This document shows positions 47,863 through 56,766 of a stretch of 64,000 bases of DNA, piece after piece. The translations under genes and the position numbers were made by a program. A model generated the notes under the pieces. The model was not told the DNA's origin. It was given only the letters and a program-made list of their open reading frames with translations, and ran no database searches. Each line of letters begins with the position of its first letter. Position 1 is the first letter of the stretch. Source of the stretch: Calditrichota bacterium (GTDB lineage Bacteria > Calditrichota > Calditrichia > Calditrichales > Calditrichaceae); NCBI GenBank assembly GCA_003854985.1, contig RQOG01000161.1, positions 1 to 64,000 on the forward strand, given 5' to 3'.

Positions 47863-50370
47863 TTAATACTCAATTTTAATACCAAACATTATCTGCCGGG
47901 GATTGCCGTACAGATGTATTCCCGTCTGGCTCCAATAACCTCTGCCACCCTGCAGATTTACCGCACGATACATATCAATGTATTGCTGGCCACCATAATA
48001 TTGAATATAATGCTCTGCTTCTGGACTGGAGAGAAATCCATCATCATCCGCTTTTCCTGAACTAGGATAAACATATAAAGTATTTTGTTTATTGAATAAA
48101 TTAATAACACGTATATAAAAAGTCGATTTTAGATACGAAGAAAAAGTAAAAGTTTTGTTCAATTTTAAATCCACCGTACTTATCCATGGAGTATAAAAAG
48201 AAGTCTGAACAGGAATTGCCAATCTTGATCTTGGATCAACCATATAATCATAACCAGATGGTCTAACCTGCCCCACACCATGTTCGTATATGTGGTATTC
48301 AATCCCGCTTGCAAAATTAACCATAACAGATAAACCTGAGTTGGAAAATATTTTTCCACCGTCATTTTGAGAAAAACAATAATCAGCCAAAAGATTAACC
48401 GCATGATTTCTTAGATTTGTATATCCAATATTGTCATCATAACCGTCAGGATAACCGTCAGGGATATGTATATTTGATATATATATAGGGTATTGTACAA
48501 ATGGTTTATCCCAAAACATGTATGTATAATTTAAAGATGCTTTAATACGCGATTTTCTAAACGAATTCAAACTGATCGTAAAACCATATAAATCATCTGC
48601 TTCTTTATATTTTTTATTAAGCTTCATTTTTTTTGAAAATAGCGCAATTGTACCATACCCTATATCCGGATAATTGGAATTAACACTAATTTCAAGCTGA
48701 TTATTATAATCGTAGTCATAATTACCCGAACCAAGATAATTAGGCGGCTGTACCAGCATATTATAACTTGTTATAATTGAAAAATGATTGGAAATATTAT
48801 AGGATAAGTTAATTCTTGGATTCAATTTCACAAGTGAATCGTACCCTTTTTTTTCTAATTTAGGGTAGTATGGATCTACTAAATATAAATCTTTGTTTAA
48901 TCTTTTTAAAAAATCCAATCGCAACCCCAGATCGATCTGCCATTTATCGTATCTAACGTTATCAGAAATATAAAAAGCGCCAAATAAATTTTTAATCGGT
49001 TCCTCTATCTCATCAGATTCATTTCCAAAATAATCAAATCCACGAGTTCTGTATGCGGATTGATTATAATACTCAGGTATTAAATGCTCATTTCCAAAAA
49101 AGTATACCAGTTCCATATATTCAGAGGGATTTACCGCGTACATGCGACTAATTCGATAATTAGCTTCTACACCAATATTCAGGTTGTGCATATCATTTAT
49201 TAGACTCTGATAATCAATCCGGCCGGTAATAATTCTATGTTTATCGAGGGTGTAATCATAATTCAATGTTCCGTTTCTTTGAAAATAAAAACCATTTAAT
49301 AAATAAGGATATGGCGGACAGCTATATGATCTGTATATCACATCATTATTGGTATGCTGAGCGATAGCTGCGCTATCTGACCACAAGCGCCAGTTCGTAC
49401 CGAAATAATCATCGCTTCTTTCATGTGTTTCATAAAGATAGCCGCTTTGAAGTTTTAAGTGATTTTTGTTATTTATTTTCCAGGTTATTTCCCCGCTCCC
49501 ATAAAAAATATCACCGATATGTGGCTGTTCCCTATTATTAAAAACATCCTGGGCGGTAGTTAATAACTGATAATCTTCCACATGCGTATATAATCCTGTA
49601 ACCGAAAATATTATAGGATCATAATTAAAATCCAACCTGGCGTTAATCGAATGCCTGTTTAGCCAGTTTTTGGGCGTATATCCGGCAGGAAACACTACAT
49701 CAACCGTGTCCTGGCCTGCAATGGGATTCAAAGGATTCCAATCAACGCGGTTTTTCAGATTAAATCCGTCATTAAACATTTTCTGTGTATCGCCAATATC
49801 TTCATTTTCGTATGCCAGAAAGAAGCGGTTATTCTCGTCATACAATCTGCCATCCAGAATTAAAGTTAAAAAATGATCTCCAAAGGAAGTTGTACTTAAA
49901 AAATTTTCTCCCTGTTTTACCATTTTATCTGTCTCAAATTCAATACTGGCATGGAAATCCGGTCTGCCTGTACGTAAACGGTTATTTATCAATGCAGAAA
50001 TGCCCCAGCCATAGGCAGCGTTATAATTACCCGGATTAATCACAACGGTTTCCAACGCAGATGGAATGATATGCAATCCATTTTTATATAAATATGGACT
50101 AAAAATATAGGCGCCATTGATCATGGTTTGATTTTCAAACGAATTACCACCGCGAATAACTAATTGATTTTGCTCTAATTCAACATCGGGCATCGTTTTT
50201 AGATTTCCCGGCATATCACGTATGGGCAGACGATTGATATCTTGTTTATCAACCTGGTAAATTACCTTTGCAGTGTCTGAATCACTTATAATGTTACTAC
50301 TATCGGGTTCGACATTTTGCGTATATACAACAACTTGCAATGCCAAAACGATGAAAATAATATTCTTCAT
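47863..50370 (-). CDS. TonB-dependent receptor
   Basis: An outer-membrane beta-barrel receptor of 835 residues. It has a signal peptide (about 1-17), no carboxypeptidase-like domain, a plug (about 35-165 with VIRGGNSFENQTMINGAYI) and a barrel with a final MFGIKIEY strand. The plug lacks the usual strongly conserved TonB box, which is hard to see by eye. It is the first gene of its own unit; the peptidase downstream is 144 bases away. The ligand is not known; the neighbouring peptidase may hint at peptide or protein-derived substrates, which is inference. Confidence 0.85.
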   Translation of the reverse strand: MKNIIFIVLALQVVVYTQNVEPDSSNIISDSDTAKVIYQVDKQDINRLPIRDMPGNLKTMPDVELEQNQLVIRGGNSFENQTMINGAYIFSPYLYKNGLHIIPSALETVVINPGNYNAAYGWGISALINNRLRTGRPDFHASIEFETDKMVKQGENFLSTTSFGDHFLTLILDGRLYDENNRFFLAYENEDIGDTQKMFNDGFNLKNRVDWNPLNPIAGQDTVDVVFPAGYTPKNWLNRHSINARLDFNYDPIIFSVTGLYTHVEDYQLLTTAQDVFNNREQPHIGDIFYGSGEITWKINNKNHLKLQSGYLYETHERSDDYFGTNWRLWSDSAAIAQHTNNDVIYRSYSCPPYPYLLNGFYFQRNGTLNYDYTLDKHRIITGRIDYQSLINDMHNLNIGVEANYRISRMYAVNPSEYMELVYFFGNEHLIPEYYNQSAYRTRGFDYFGNESDEIEEPIKNLFGAFYISDNVRYDKWQIDLGLRLDFLKRLNKDLYLVDPYYPKLEKKGYDSLVKLNPRINLSYNISNHFSIITSYNMLVQPPNYLGSGNYDYDYNNQLEISVNSNYPDIGYGTIALFSKKMKLNKKYKEADDLYGFTISLNSFRKSRIKASLNYTYMFWDKPFVQYPIYISNIHIPDGYPDGYDDNIGYTNLRNHAVNLLADYCFSQNDGGKIFSNSGLSVMVNFASGIEYHIYEHGVGQVRPSGYDYMVDPRSRLAIPVQTSFYTPWISTVDLKLNKTFTFSSYLKSTFYIRVINLFNKQNTLYVYPSSGKADDDGFLSSPEAEHYIQYYGGQQYIDMYRAVNLQGGRGYWSQTGIHLYGNPRQIMFGIKIEY

Positions 50371-50407
50371 AGGAAACCACTCCCCAGATAATGATTATAT
50401 AAATAAG

Positions 50408-50435
50408 AATAGCCTATCAAAAAAGATAAGCTATT
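50408..50435 (-). terminator. Terminator of the rnf operon
   Basis: AATAGC-x-TATC and GATA-x-GCTATT pair around six bases, 34 bases beyond the rnfA stop, followed by a T-rich run on the minus strand. One mismatch in the stem. Confidence 0.6.
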
Positions 50436-50469
50436 ATAAGAAAGAAAAATATTTAAAACAATACGTTAA

Positions 50470-51048
50470 CTACTTAACCATTCCTGCAAAGCCCATGAAA
50501 GCCATGGCCAAGATACCAGCAATAATCAGGGCGATCGGAGCACCGGCGAAAACTTTAGGTACCTCACGGATTTCCAAAGTTTCCCTGATACCTGCAAATA
50601 ATATTAAAGCCACACCAAAGCCTATTGCAGAGGCAAATGAGAAAACAACTGTGAGTAAGAAATTATAATTAGACTGTACCGATAATATGGCTATACCTAA
50701 AATCGCGCAGTTTGTGGTGATCAGCGGCAGAAATATACCCAGGGCTTTATACAAAGCCGGAGCAACTTTTTTCATCACAATTTCAACTAATTGAACCAGC
50801 GAAGCAATGACAAGAATAAATACAATGGTCTGCAAATATTCCATTTTTATCGGCACCAAAACATAATACTGCAGAATATAAGTGATTGCGCCCGCTAAAG
50901 TTAATACAAAAACAACCGCCATTGACATACCGACAGCGGTATCAATTTTTTTCGATACACCCAGATAAGGACAAATACCAAGAAATTTTGTAAACACAAC
51001 ATTATTAACAAAAATCGCTCCAACGATGATCAATGCCATCTCAGCCAT
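50470..51048 (-). CDS. rnfA: Rnf complex subunit RnfA
   Basis: A six-helix inner-membrane subunit of the ferredoxin:NAD+ oxidoreductase (Rnf), which couples electron flow to Na+ or H+ export. 192 residues with the family pattern [20 protein letters not shown] at the start and NCAILGIAI in the middle; the two Cys that hold the intramembrane Fe-S cluster with RnfE are in these segments. Last gene of rnfBCDGEA; its ATG overlaps the rnfE stop by one base. Confidence 0.95.
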   Translation of the reverse strand: MAEMALIIVGAIFVNNVVFTKFLGICPYLGVSKKIDTAVGMSMAVVFVLTLAGAITYILQYYVLVPIKMEYLQTIVFILVIASLVQLVEIVMKKVAPALYKALGIFLPLITTNCAILGIAILSVQSNYNFLLTVVFSFASAIGFGVALILFAGIRETLEIREVPKVFAGAPIALIIAGILAMAFMGFAGMVK

Positions 51049-51647
51049 TATTTACCTCCCAGCGCTTTACTAATCCGGTTCATCCCAACTAACATAAATC
51101 CCAGTGTGATGAAGGCGCCCGGTGCTAATACAAACAACAAAACGGTTCTGAAATTCTCAGGAATAAAGGTCATTCCCAGTATAGCTCCCGATCCAAGAAT
51201 TTCACGAATGGTACCCAGAATAAACAGCGAAAAAGTAAATCCCAGACCATTGAACAGACCATCAATAAAAGATTGCAAAACCGAATTTTTTGATGCAAAA
51301 GCTTCTGCCCGGCCAAGAATAATACAGTTCACCACGATCAAAGGAATAAACAATCCTAAGGTTTTATGCAGTTCAAAAAGCGTAGCCTGTAATCCCATGT
51401 CCACAATTGTTACGAATGTGGCAATTACCACAATAAAAGCCGGAATACGCACACGGGCTGGAATGATATTTCGTAGCAAGGAAATCACCAAATTTGATCC
51501 CATTAAAACAAATGTAGTGGCCAGACCCATTCCAATACCATTCTCAGCGGATGAGGTAACTGCCAGCGTAGGACACATACCCAGCAGCATCCCGGTTACC
51601 GGATTTTCTGTGAAGAATGTTTTTTTAAACTTATCGGCATAGTTCAT
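51048..51647 (-). CDS. rnfE: Rnf complex subunit RnfE
   Basis: An inner-membrane subunit of 199 residues and six helices, the inverted-topology paralogue of RnfA. It has [18 protein letters not shown] near the N-terminus and [13 protein letters not shown] in the middle, whose Cys residues complete the shared Fe-S site with RnfA. It overlaps the rnfG stop by four bases. Confidence 0.95.
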   Translation of the reverse strand: MNYADKFKKTFFTENPVTGMLLGMCPTLAVTSSAENGIGMGLATTFVLMGSNLVISLLRNIIPARVRIPAFIVVIATFVTIVDMGLQATLFELHKTLGLFIPLIVVNCIILGRAEAFASKNSVLQSFIDGLFNGLGFTFSLFILGTIREILGSGAILGMTFIPENFRTVLLFVLAPGAFITLGFMLVGMNRISKALGGK

Positions 51648-52225
51648 TTTTGATCCTCCCGCAGCGTTTTATATACCTGCAGAGCGCGCCAAACGCCTTT
51701 TGTAAAAGCTCTCGAAGTAATGGTTGCCGCCGTAATCGCATCAATATCACCTTTATCTTTTTTCACTTTCCATTCCGTATCGTTAAGTTGTCTACCCCTA
51801 AATTGATTCTTAAATGGTTCTTTTTGCATACCATCACCAAGCCCTGGCGTTTCTTTATGATCCAAAACATAGGTATCAATGATTTTTCCGCTTGAATCCA
51901 GGCCGACCATCATATCAAAATCATTTGTAAAGCCACCCGGACCCTTTACAATCACGGCGTATCCGGCGGTTTTTCCATTATCGTATTTCGCTTCGAAATA
52001 ACCGGCGCCTGAATTATCTATCTGAATATCAGTTGGATTTTCAGGATAAGAAATATCTTTTAAACCTGCCAGGACAACTTTTATGGCTTTTTGTGTTTCG
52101 GCTTTTTTATTAGCCGCAATGGGTTCTCTGGTCACCTGGTTTACATAGGCCAGTAAAATTGCAGAGAACATTGCTATTAACACCAACACTAAAATTACTT
52201 TAAGACCTGATTCTTGTTTACCCAT
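51644..52225 (-). CDS. rnfG: Rnf complex subunit RnfG
   Basis: A 193-residue subunit with one N-terminal membrane helix and a periplasmic domain with covalently bound FMN. The flavin attachment motif is DAITAATITS, a variant of the usual (S/T)GAT, with the FMN on the Thr of AAT. I start it at the ATG ending at 52225, which overlaps rnfD by eight bases, instead of a TTG start 15 bases earlier. ApbE, which attaches the flavin, is not in the window. Confidence 0.93.
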   Translation of the reverse strand: MGKQESGLKVILVLVLIAMFSAILLAYVNQVTREPIAANKKAETQKAIKVVLAGLKDISYPENPTDIQIDNSGAGYFEAKYDNGKTAGYAVIVKGPGGFTNDFDMMVGLDSSGKIIDTYVLDHKETPGLGDGMQKEPFKNQFRGRQLNDTEWKVKKDKGDIDAITAATITSRAFTKGVWRALQVYKTLREDQK

Positions 52226-53210
52226 TTTTAACCATCCCAAATTTTTGATCCGGAAAATAACTGTCTAATAAAGGTACCATGGCATTCATCAATAGTATGG
52301 CAAATGACACGCCTTCAGGATAACTACCGAACAGGCGAATCAACATGGTAAAAAATCCACAACCAAAACCAAAGATGAGTTTCCCCTTAAAAGTCATTGG
52401 AGATGTAACCATATCGGTGGCCATATACAACGCTCCTAAGAATACGCCGCCCGTAAGCAAATGAAAAAGCGGACTGGCATAGGTCTGCGGATCGATCAAA
52501 TGGAAAATTCCGGCAAATACCGCTACCGTGGCAAAAAACATAACAGGTATTTCCCAGGTAATATATTTTTTGATAAATAACCATATCGCACCCAAAAGCA
52601 GAGCTATTGCGGATATTTCACCTAAAGAGCCGCCCATCTGACCAATAGCCAAATCGGTTAAATTTGTCCCGGCCAAAGCGCCGAGCCCTTCGGTTTTTAA
52701 AATACCGAGAGGCGTGGCTCCGGTTGTCGAATCATAAACAAGTGGTTTTGGCCAGGAAGTCATTTCCACAGGAAATGAAATGATCAGAAATACACGGGCA
52801 ACCAGCGCAGGATTGAATATATTCTGACCTAATCCGCCAAACACATGCTTGCCTAAAATAACAGCAACCAATGCTCCTACAAGAATCATCCACCAGGGAG
52901 AATTTGCCGGGATATTCATGGCTAATAATATCCCCGTCAGCAGGGCGCTGCCATCCATAAAATTAACTTTATATGAAACCATTTTAGAGATTATTGCTTC
53001 TATGGCGATCGTAAAGACAGAAGTTAATACGATAACCCGAACAGCCTCCCAGCCAAACATCCATACCGATACCGCTAACGCAGGCAGTAAGGTGATACAA
53101 ACCGTGTACATGATTTTTACTGTAGAATCTGATACATGTCCCAACGGGGAGGAATCCATAAAAAGCAATCGGTTTTTTACTTCCACTTTGTTTGTTGTTT
53201 CCACTATCAA
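52218..53210 (-). CDS. rnfD: Rnf complex subunit RnfD
   Basis: An integral membrane subunit with about nine helices and covalent FMN. The attachment motif is STTGATPLG (Thr after GA), placed near residue 165-170. It begins with the family's SPLGHVSDSTVKIMY start. At 330 residues it is typical. It overlaps the rnfC stop by four bases. Confidence 0.95.
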   Translation of the reverse strand: MIVETTNKVEVKNRLLFMDSSPLGHVSDSTVKIMYTVCITLLPALAVSVWMFGWEAVRVIVLTSVFTIAIEAIISKMVSYKVNFMDGSALLTGILLAMNIPANSPWWMILVGALVAVILGKHVFGGLGQNIFNPALVARVFLIISFPVEMTSWPKPLVYDSTTGATPLGILKTEGLGALAGTNLTDLAIGQMGGSLGEISAIALLLGAIWLFIKKYITWEIPVMFFATVAVFAGIFHLIDPQTYASPLFHLLTGGVFLGALYMATDMVTSPMTFKGKLIFGFGCGFFTMLIRLFGSYPEGVSFAILLMNAMVPLLDSYFPDQKFGMVKNG

Positions 53211-54538
53211 TTCTCTCTTCTGATTATATTTTTCCCAAATCTCATCCAGTGAACCAGACGACGATCAGCCGGACATACATAAGAACAACTGCCGCATTCA
53301 ATGCAATCTAGAATAGAATCTTTCGCCTTTGGCGATATCACACTGGCAATTATCATTTTTGTATACTGCGCTACATCCAAACCCATTGGACATGCTTTTA
53401 TACAGGCGCCGCATCGGATGCATGGGTTTTCTTCCCTTTTTGAAATCATGCTGTTATTAAAAAACAAGATGGCCGATGAGGTTTTTGTTATCGGACTTTC
53501 AAATGAAAAAGATGTTTTTCCCATCATAGGACCGCCGGAAATAACCAATCCAACATTCTCTTTATCGATTTCGGCTTTTTCCATAATATAAGAAATCGGC
53601 GTACCAATGGGCAGCATGATATTAGCGGGATCTTTCACCATATTGCCGGACACTGTCAAAACACGTTCCATCAAAGGACGCTTATGATAGAATGCATTAT
53701 AAATGGCTAATATGGTTGCCACATTTTGTACGACAACACCCACATCCATGGGCAAACCTTTAGACGGCACCTCCCTGTTTACCACTGCTTTTATAAGCTG
53801 CTTTTCTCCGCCCTGCGGATACTTGGTTTTTAAAGGAACAACTTCCACATTAGGAATATTTTTAACCGCTTCATCTATTCTCTGAAGCGCATCGGGTTTA
53901 TTATTTTCGATACCGATATACACAGGAATTCCGCCAAAAAGTTTTTGAAGAATCAGAATGCCTTTAACAAGCGGTTCTGCATATTCCAGCATCAGGCGGT
54001 GGTCTGCCGTAATATAAGGCTCACACTCGGCGCCATTGATAATCAGTTCTTTGATTTCTTTGCCGTCTGGCGGTGAAAGTTTGACGTGAGTTGGAAAACC
54101 TGCGCCTCCCATACCCACAATACCGGCGTCGGCAATGGTTTTTCGGATTTTGTCCGGCGTCAGTTTTTCTATTTCAACGGCCTGCTCCGGTTCATTATCT
54201 ATTACTGATTTTAAGTTTTCACCTGCATTATCTGGCGTAATCTGTATCACCTCCCTAACCTGACCTCCCAGCAAAGGGAACCTGGCAATTTTTTGTATTC
54301 TGCCTGCGACCGGAGAATGTACATTGGATGAAATGAATCCAGATGATTCCGCTAAAACCTGACCGCGCGTCACGGCTGCCCCTTTTTCCACGATAAGCTT
54401 ACATGGTTTTCCTATATGCTGATCTACGGCAACCAAAATACTGGCAGGTATATCGCCATAAATAATCGGTGATTGTGCCGATAATTTTTCTTCAGGGGGA
54501 TGAATTCCGCCTCTACTAAACGTTTTCAACTGCAACAT
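53207..54538 (-). CDS. rnfC: Rnf complex subunit RnfC
   Basis: A membrane-peripheral subunit that takes up or delivers electrons at NADH. It starts with the FSRGGIHPPEEK motif, has an NADH/FMN-binding Rossmann-like middle (GMGGAGFPTHVKL, FNGAECEPYITAD in shortened form) and two [4Fe-4S] motifs near the end, CIRCGACIKACP and CIECGSCSYVCP. At 443 residues it is of the shorter kind, without a long repeat tail. Its start overlaps the end of rnfB by 23 bases. Confidence 0.95.
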   Translation of the reverse strand: MLQLKTFSRGGIHPPEEKLSAQSPIIYGDIPASILVAVDQHIGKPCKLIVEKGAAVTRGQVLAESSGFISSNVHSPVAGRIQKIARFPLLGGQVREVIQITPDNAGENLKSVIDNEPEQAVEIEKLTPDKIRKTIADAGIVGMGGAGFPTHVKLSPPDGKEIKELIINGAECEPYITADHRLMLEYAEPLVKGILILQKLFGGIPVYIGIENNKPDALQRIDEAVKNIPNVEVVPLKTKYPQGGEKQLIKAVVNREVPSKGLPMDVGVVVQNVATILAIYNAFYHKRPLMERVLTVSGNMVKDPANIMLPIGTPISYIMEKAEIDKENVGLVISGGPMMGKTSFSFESPITKTSSAILFFNNSMISKREENPCIRCGACIKACPMGLDVAQYTKMIIASVISPKAKDSILDCIECGSCSYVCPADRRLVHWMRFGKNIIRREN

Positions 54539-55337
54539 GGACCTCTTGTCCTCTTATTATGATGGAATTAGTGGGACATACTGTTACGCAATCGCCACAA
54601 TTAGTGCATTTTTGATAATCTATTTTTGCCAGAAAATTATTTACATGAATAGCATCGTAATTACATGCTTTTTCACATTTCAAGCAACCGATACAGGCTA
54701 CGGTGCATGCTTTTCTGGCATCTGCGCCACGGTCGGTATTATAGCAGGCTACCGTAATATATTTTTTATAAGGCCGCATATGAAGTAAATTTTTCGGACA
54801 AGCCGGCACGCAAAGCCCGCATCCTGTACATTTTTCGTCATCAATTACCACAATGCCATTTTCTATATGCATGGCATCAAAATTACAGGCTTTAACACAG
54901 GAACCCAATCCGATACATGCAAAAGAACATGCTTTGGTGGAATCGGTTACCAGCGTTGCCGCCCAGCAATCCTCTATTCCGGCATAATCCATCTGCGATT
55001 TACAATTGTCATGAGTTCCATTGCACATTAATGAAGCGACCATTTTTTCGCCAACGGCGGCTTCCCTGCCTAAAAAGGCTAAAATCTTTTGCATTTCTTC
55101 TCCGGAAGCTACCGGACAGATGGCGTCTGTATCCTCGTTTTTAACCAAATGCTCTGCAAAAGCCAGACAACCGGCAAAACCACAACCGCCGCAGTTAGCT
55201 CCCGGAAGCATTTCATTTACCTCTGCAATCCGCGGATCTTCGAAAACATAAAATTTTTTAGATGCAACCAGCAAACCACTCGCCGAGATTAAGGCGAAAC
55301 CGCCTAAAATCAAACCGGGAATAATTATCTCCAGCAT
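54516..55337 (-). CDS. rnfB: Rnf complex subunit RnfB
   Basis: The ferredoxin-facing subunit. A short membrane helix (about 4-26) is followed by the Cys-rich 'RnfB' cluster site (GANCGGCGFAGCLAF and CPVASGEE) and a string of ferredoxin-like cluster motifs in the next 180 residues, ending CTNCGDCVTVCPTNS. It has about five clusters in all by Cys count. It is first after the RseC-like gene, whereas in clostridial operons rnfB is last; this front position is common in the Bacteroidota. Confidence 0.95.
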   Translation of the reverse strand: MLEIIIPGLILGGFALISASGLLVASKKFYVFEDPRIAEVNEMLPGANCGGCGFAGCLAFAEHLVKNEDTDAICPVASGEEMQKILAFLGREAAVGEKMVASLMCNGTHDNCKSQMDYAGIEDCWAATLVTDSTKACSFACIGLGSCVKACNFDAMHIENGIVVIDDEKCTGCGLCVPACPKNLLHMRPYKKYITVACYNTDRGADARKACTVACIGCLKCEKACNYDAIHVNNFLAKIDYQKCTNCGDCVTVCPTNSIIIRGQEVHVAVENV

Positions 55338-55356
55338 TCATTCACCTCTTCTAAAT

Positions 55357-55770
55357 CTATAGATTTATTGGTTTGATATTTACTTTATAGTTACGATCCG
55401 AAAGCTTTCTGTTCAATAACCAGACCACTCCCAAACCTATAATTACTCCAATTACAGCGCCGGTGAACTGCATAAGATCACCGGCATTTTCTACCAGCAA
55501 AATCGTTCCTGCAATGCCCGCAAAGAAAAAAAGCATCGGTACAGCATATACTATGAAAGAAGTTTGTATTACTTTTTTATATTCTACTTCCACCATTTGT
55601 CCGATTTTCAAAGGGAAATCGGCATTATCCCTTTCAAACTCAATTTTCTTTTCGGAACAAATCGCTTTAAAACCACAGGCAGAACACGATTTAATGGAAT
55701 CAAGCGATACAGTAAATGATGTTTCTGTTATTCCCTGTATCCGGCCCTTTATACTTTTATCCGATATCAT
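55357..55770 (-). CDS. RseC / SoxR-reducing-system family membrane protein
   Basis: A 137-residue protein with a cytoplasmic N-terminus carrying Cys motifs (CSACGFKAIC, about 30-40) and two membrane helices (about 70-92 and 97-118). This is the RseC/SoxR-reducing layout. It heads the rnf operon, as is often seen in Rnf-carrying bacteria, and may help insert or reduce clusters. The ATG ends at 55770; the upstream stretch is the 489-base region described next. Confidence 0.85.
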   Translation of the reverse strand: MISDKSIKGRIQGITETSFTVSLDSIKSCSACGFKAICSEKKIEFERDNADFPLKIGQMVEVEYKKVIQTSFIVYAVPMLFFFAGIAGTILLVENAGDLMQFTGAVIGVIIGLGVVWLLNRKLSDRNYKVNIKPINL

Positions 55771-55838
55771 AGTTATTCATTAATAAATGTTTTACTTAAA
55801 GGCAAGAAATATACCATAATCAATAATACCGTTCAACA

Positions 55839-55860
55839 TTGAATTTAAAGGGAAATTCAA
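55839..55860. repeat. Hairpin TTGAATTT / AAATTCAA
   Basis: A perfect 8-bp inverted repeat around AAAGGG, followed on the plus strand by six T residues. It looks like a weak AT-rich terminator, but no gene ends before it on that strand. Confidence 0.4.
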
Positions 55861-55946
55861 TTTTTTATTATTATGAAATTTTCATTATTTGAATACACTT
55901 TATGATCTATTCTTAAAATTAAGAAACAAAAAAAATTTCGCCTCGT

Positions 55947-55963
55947 ATAGTTTTTTCAACTAT
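55947..55963. repeat. Small hairpin ATAGTT / AACTAT
   Basis: A 6-bp perfect inverted repeat with a 5-base loop of T and C residues, between the two larger structures of this region. Confidence 0.3.
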
Positions 55964-56015
55964 TTTATAAAAAAGTGTTTTTTGATATTAAAAACATTTA
56001 TAAATTGCAGGGCGG

Positions 56016-56137
56016 TTCGATATATGTGATTTCTTCCTTGACATCTTCATTTTAACTGCATTTTTTCAGAAAAAAATTCAAACAAGGAAGAAATCAGAGA
56101 ATAGCATACCCCGGGTTTTAATCACACATATATCGAA
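56016..56137. repeat. Nested double inverted repeat
   Basis: Outer arms TTCGATATATGTG (56016-56028) and CACATATATCGAA (56125-56137) pair over 13 bases. Directly inside, GATTTCTTCCTTG (56028-56040) pairs over 13 bases with CAAGGAAGAAATC (56083-56095). The right side has 29 extra bases between the two arms. Both stems are perfect. The unit is 122 bases and has no coding frame. I see no flanking target-site duplication, so a classic MITE is not shown. Confidence 0.6.
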
Positions 56138-56259
56138 TGAAGGATCAGGGTTATTGCATAAGTTAACTTAATGTTTTTTAAAAATTTTACACTTATGCGC
56201 CTGAAAAATATACGTATATCATCAACCGATCTTTTACAAATGAAACGGGAGAGGGATTT

Positions 56260-56652
56260 ATGCCTTTATCTTTTAAGATAAACCAAAAGTCTAATTATAT
56301 ATATTGCCGGTATATCGGTAAAATAAACGACGAGGAATTGTTTAATTCATGGAAAGCTTTTTACGAAAGCGATGCCTGGGTCCCCGGAATGAATGAATTA
56401 TCCGATTTAACCGAAGGCGATGCTTCTGAGATAACCGCCGAGGGCATAAAACATATTGCCAGATATGCCAGATCGATCCATGAAAAACATAATATTCATT
56501 TCGTAAAAATCGCTTTGGTGGCACCTGAAACTCTTAATTACGGACTCTCGCGAATGTATGCAGGACTCACTTCCGGTTCCGCTGAAAATGTTCGTGTCTT
56601 CAAGAGTAAATTCGAAGCAGACGCCTGGTTGAGAGGAATTATTGAGGAATAG
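56260..56652 (+). CDS. SpoIIAA-like (STAS-related) small protein
   Basis: A 130-residue soluble protein of the SpoIIAA-like family, with the pattern YCRYIGKINDEELFNSW and WVPGMNELSDLTEGDASEIT in the front half and VFKSKFEADAWL at the end. Relatives have an STAS-like fold and may regulate by protein binding, but few have been studied. GGGAGAGGG precedes the ATG. It stands alone between the rnf operon (divergent) and the Vor operon (convergent). Confidence 0.75.
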   Translation: MPLSFKINQKSNYIYCRYIGKINDEELFNSWKAFYESDAWVPGMNELSDLTEGDASEITAEGIKHIARYARSIHEKHNIHFVKIALVAPETLNYGLSRMYAGLTSGSAENVRVFKSKFEADAWLRGIIEE

Positions 56653-56766
56653 ACTCTAAAATATATAAATCAATAAATAAGCCTGCCATGCTATCCTCTC
56701 AAATCCCCGGTTGGTAAGATTTATCAGAATGTCAGATATAATATATTTATCGGATTAAGCTCTATT

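Larger units (their letters stand above)
55771..56259. other. Inverted-repeat-rich intergenic region between divergent genes
   Basis: 489 bases between the rnf operon start (minus) and a SpoIIAA-like gene (plus). There is no open frame. It holds three inverted repeats at 55839-55860, 55947-55963 and 56016-56137, listed separately. Promoters for both divergent genes should be here, but none is convincing by eye. Confidence 0.5.

Noticed and set aside
56016-56137. Interpretation of the nested repeat as a complete insertion sequence or CRISPR fragment
   Set aside because: No transposase frame, no target-site duplication, and only one pair of arms, so no direct-repeat array.
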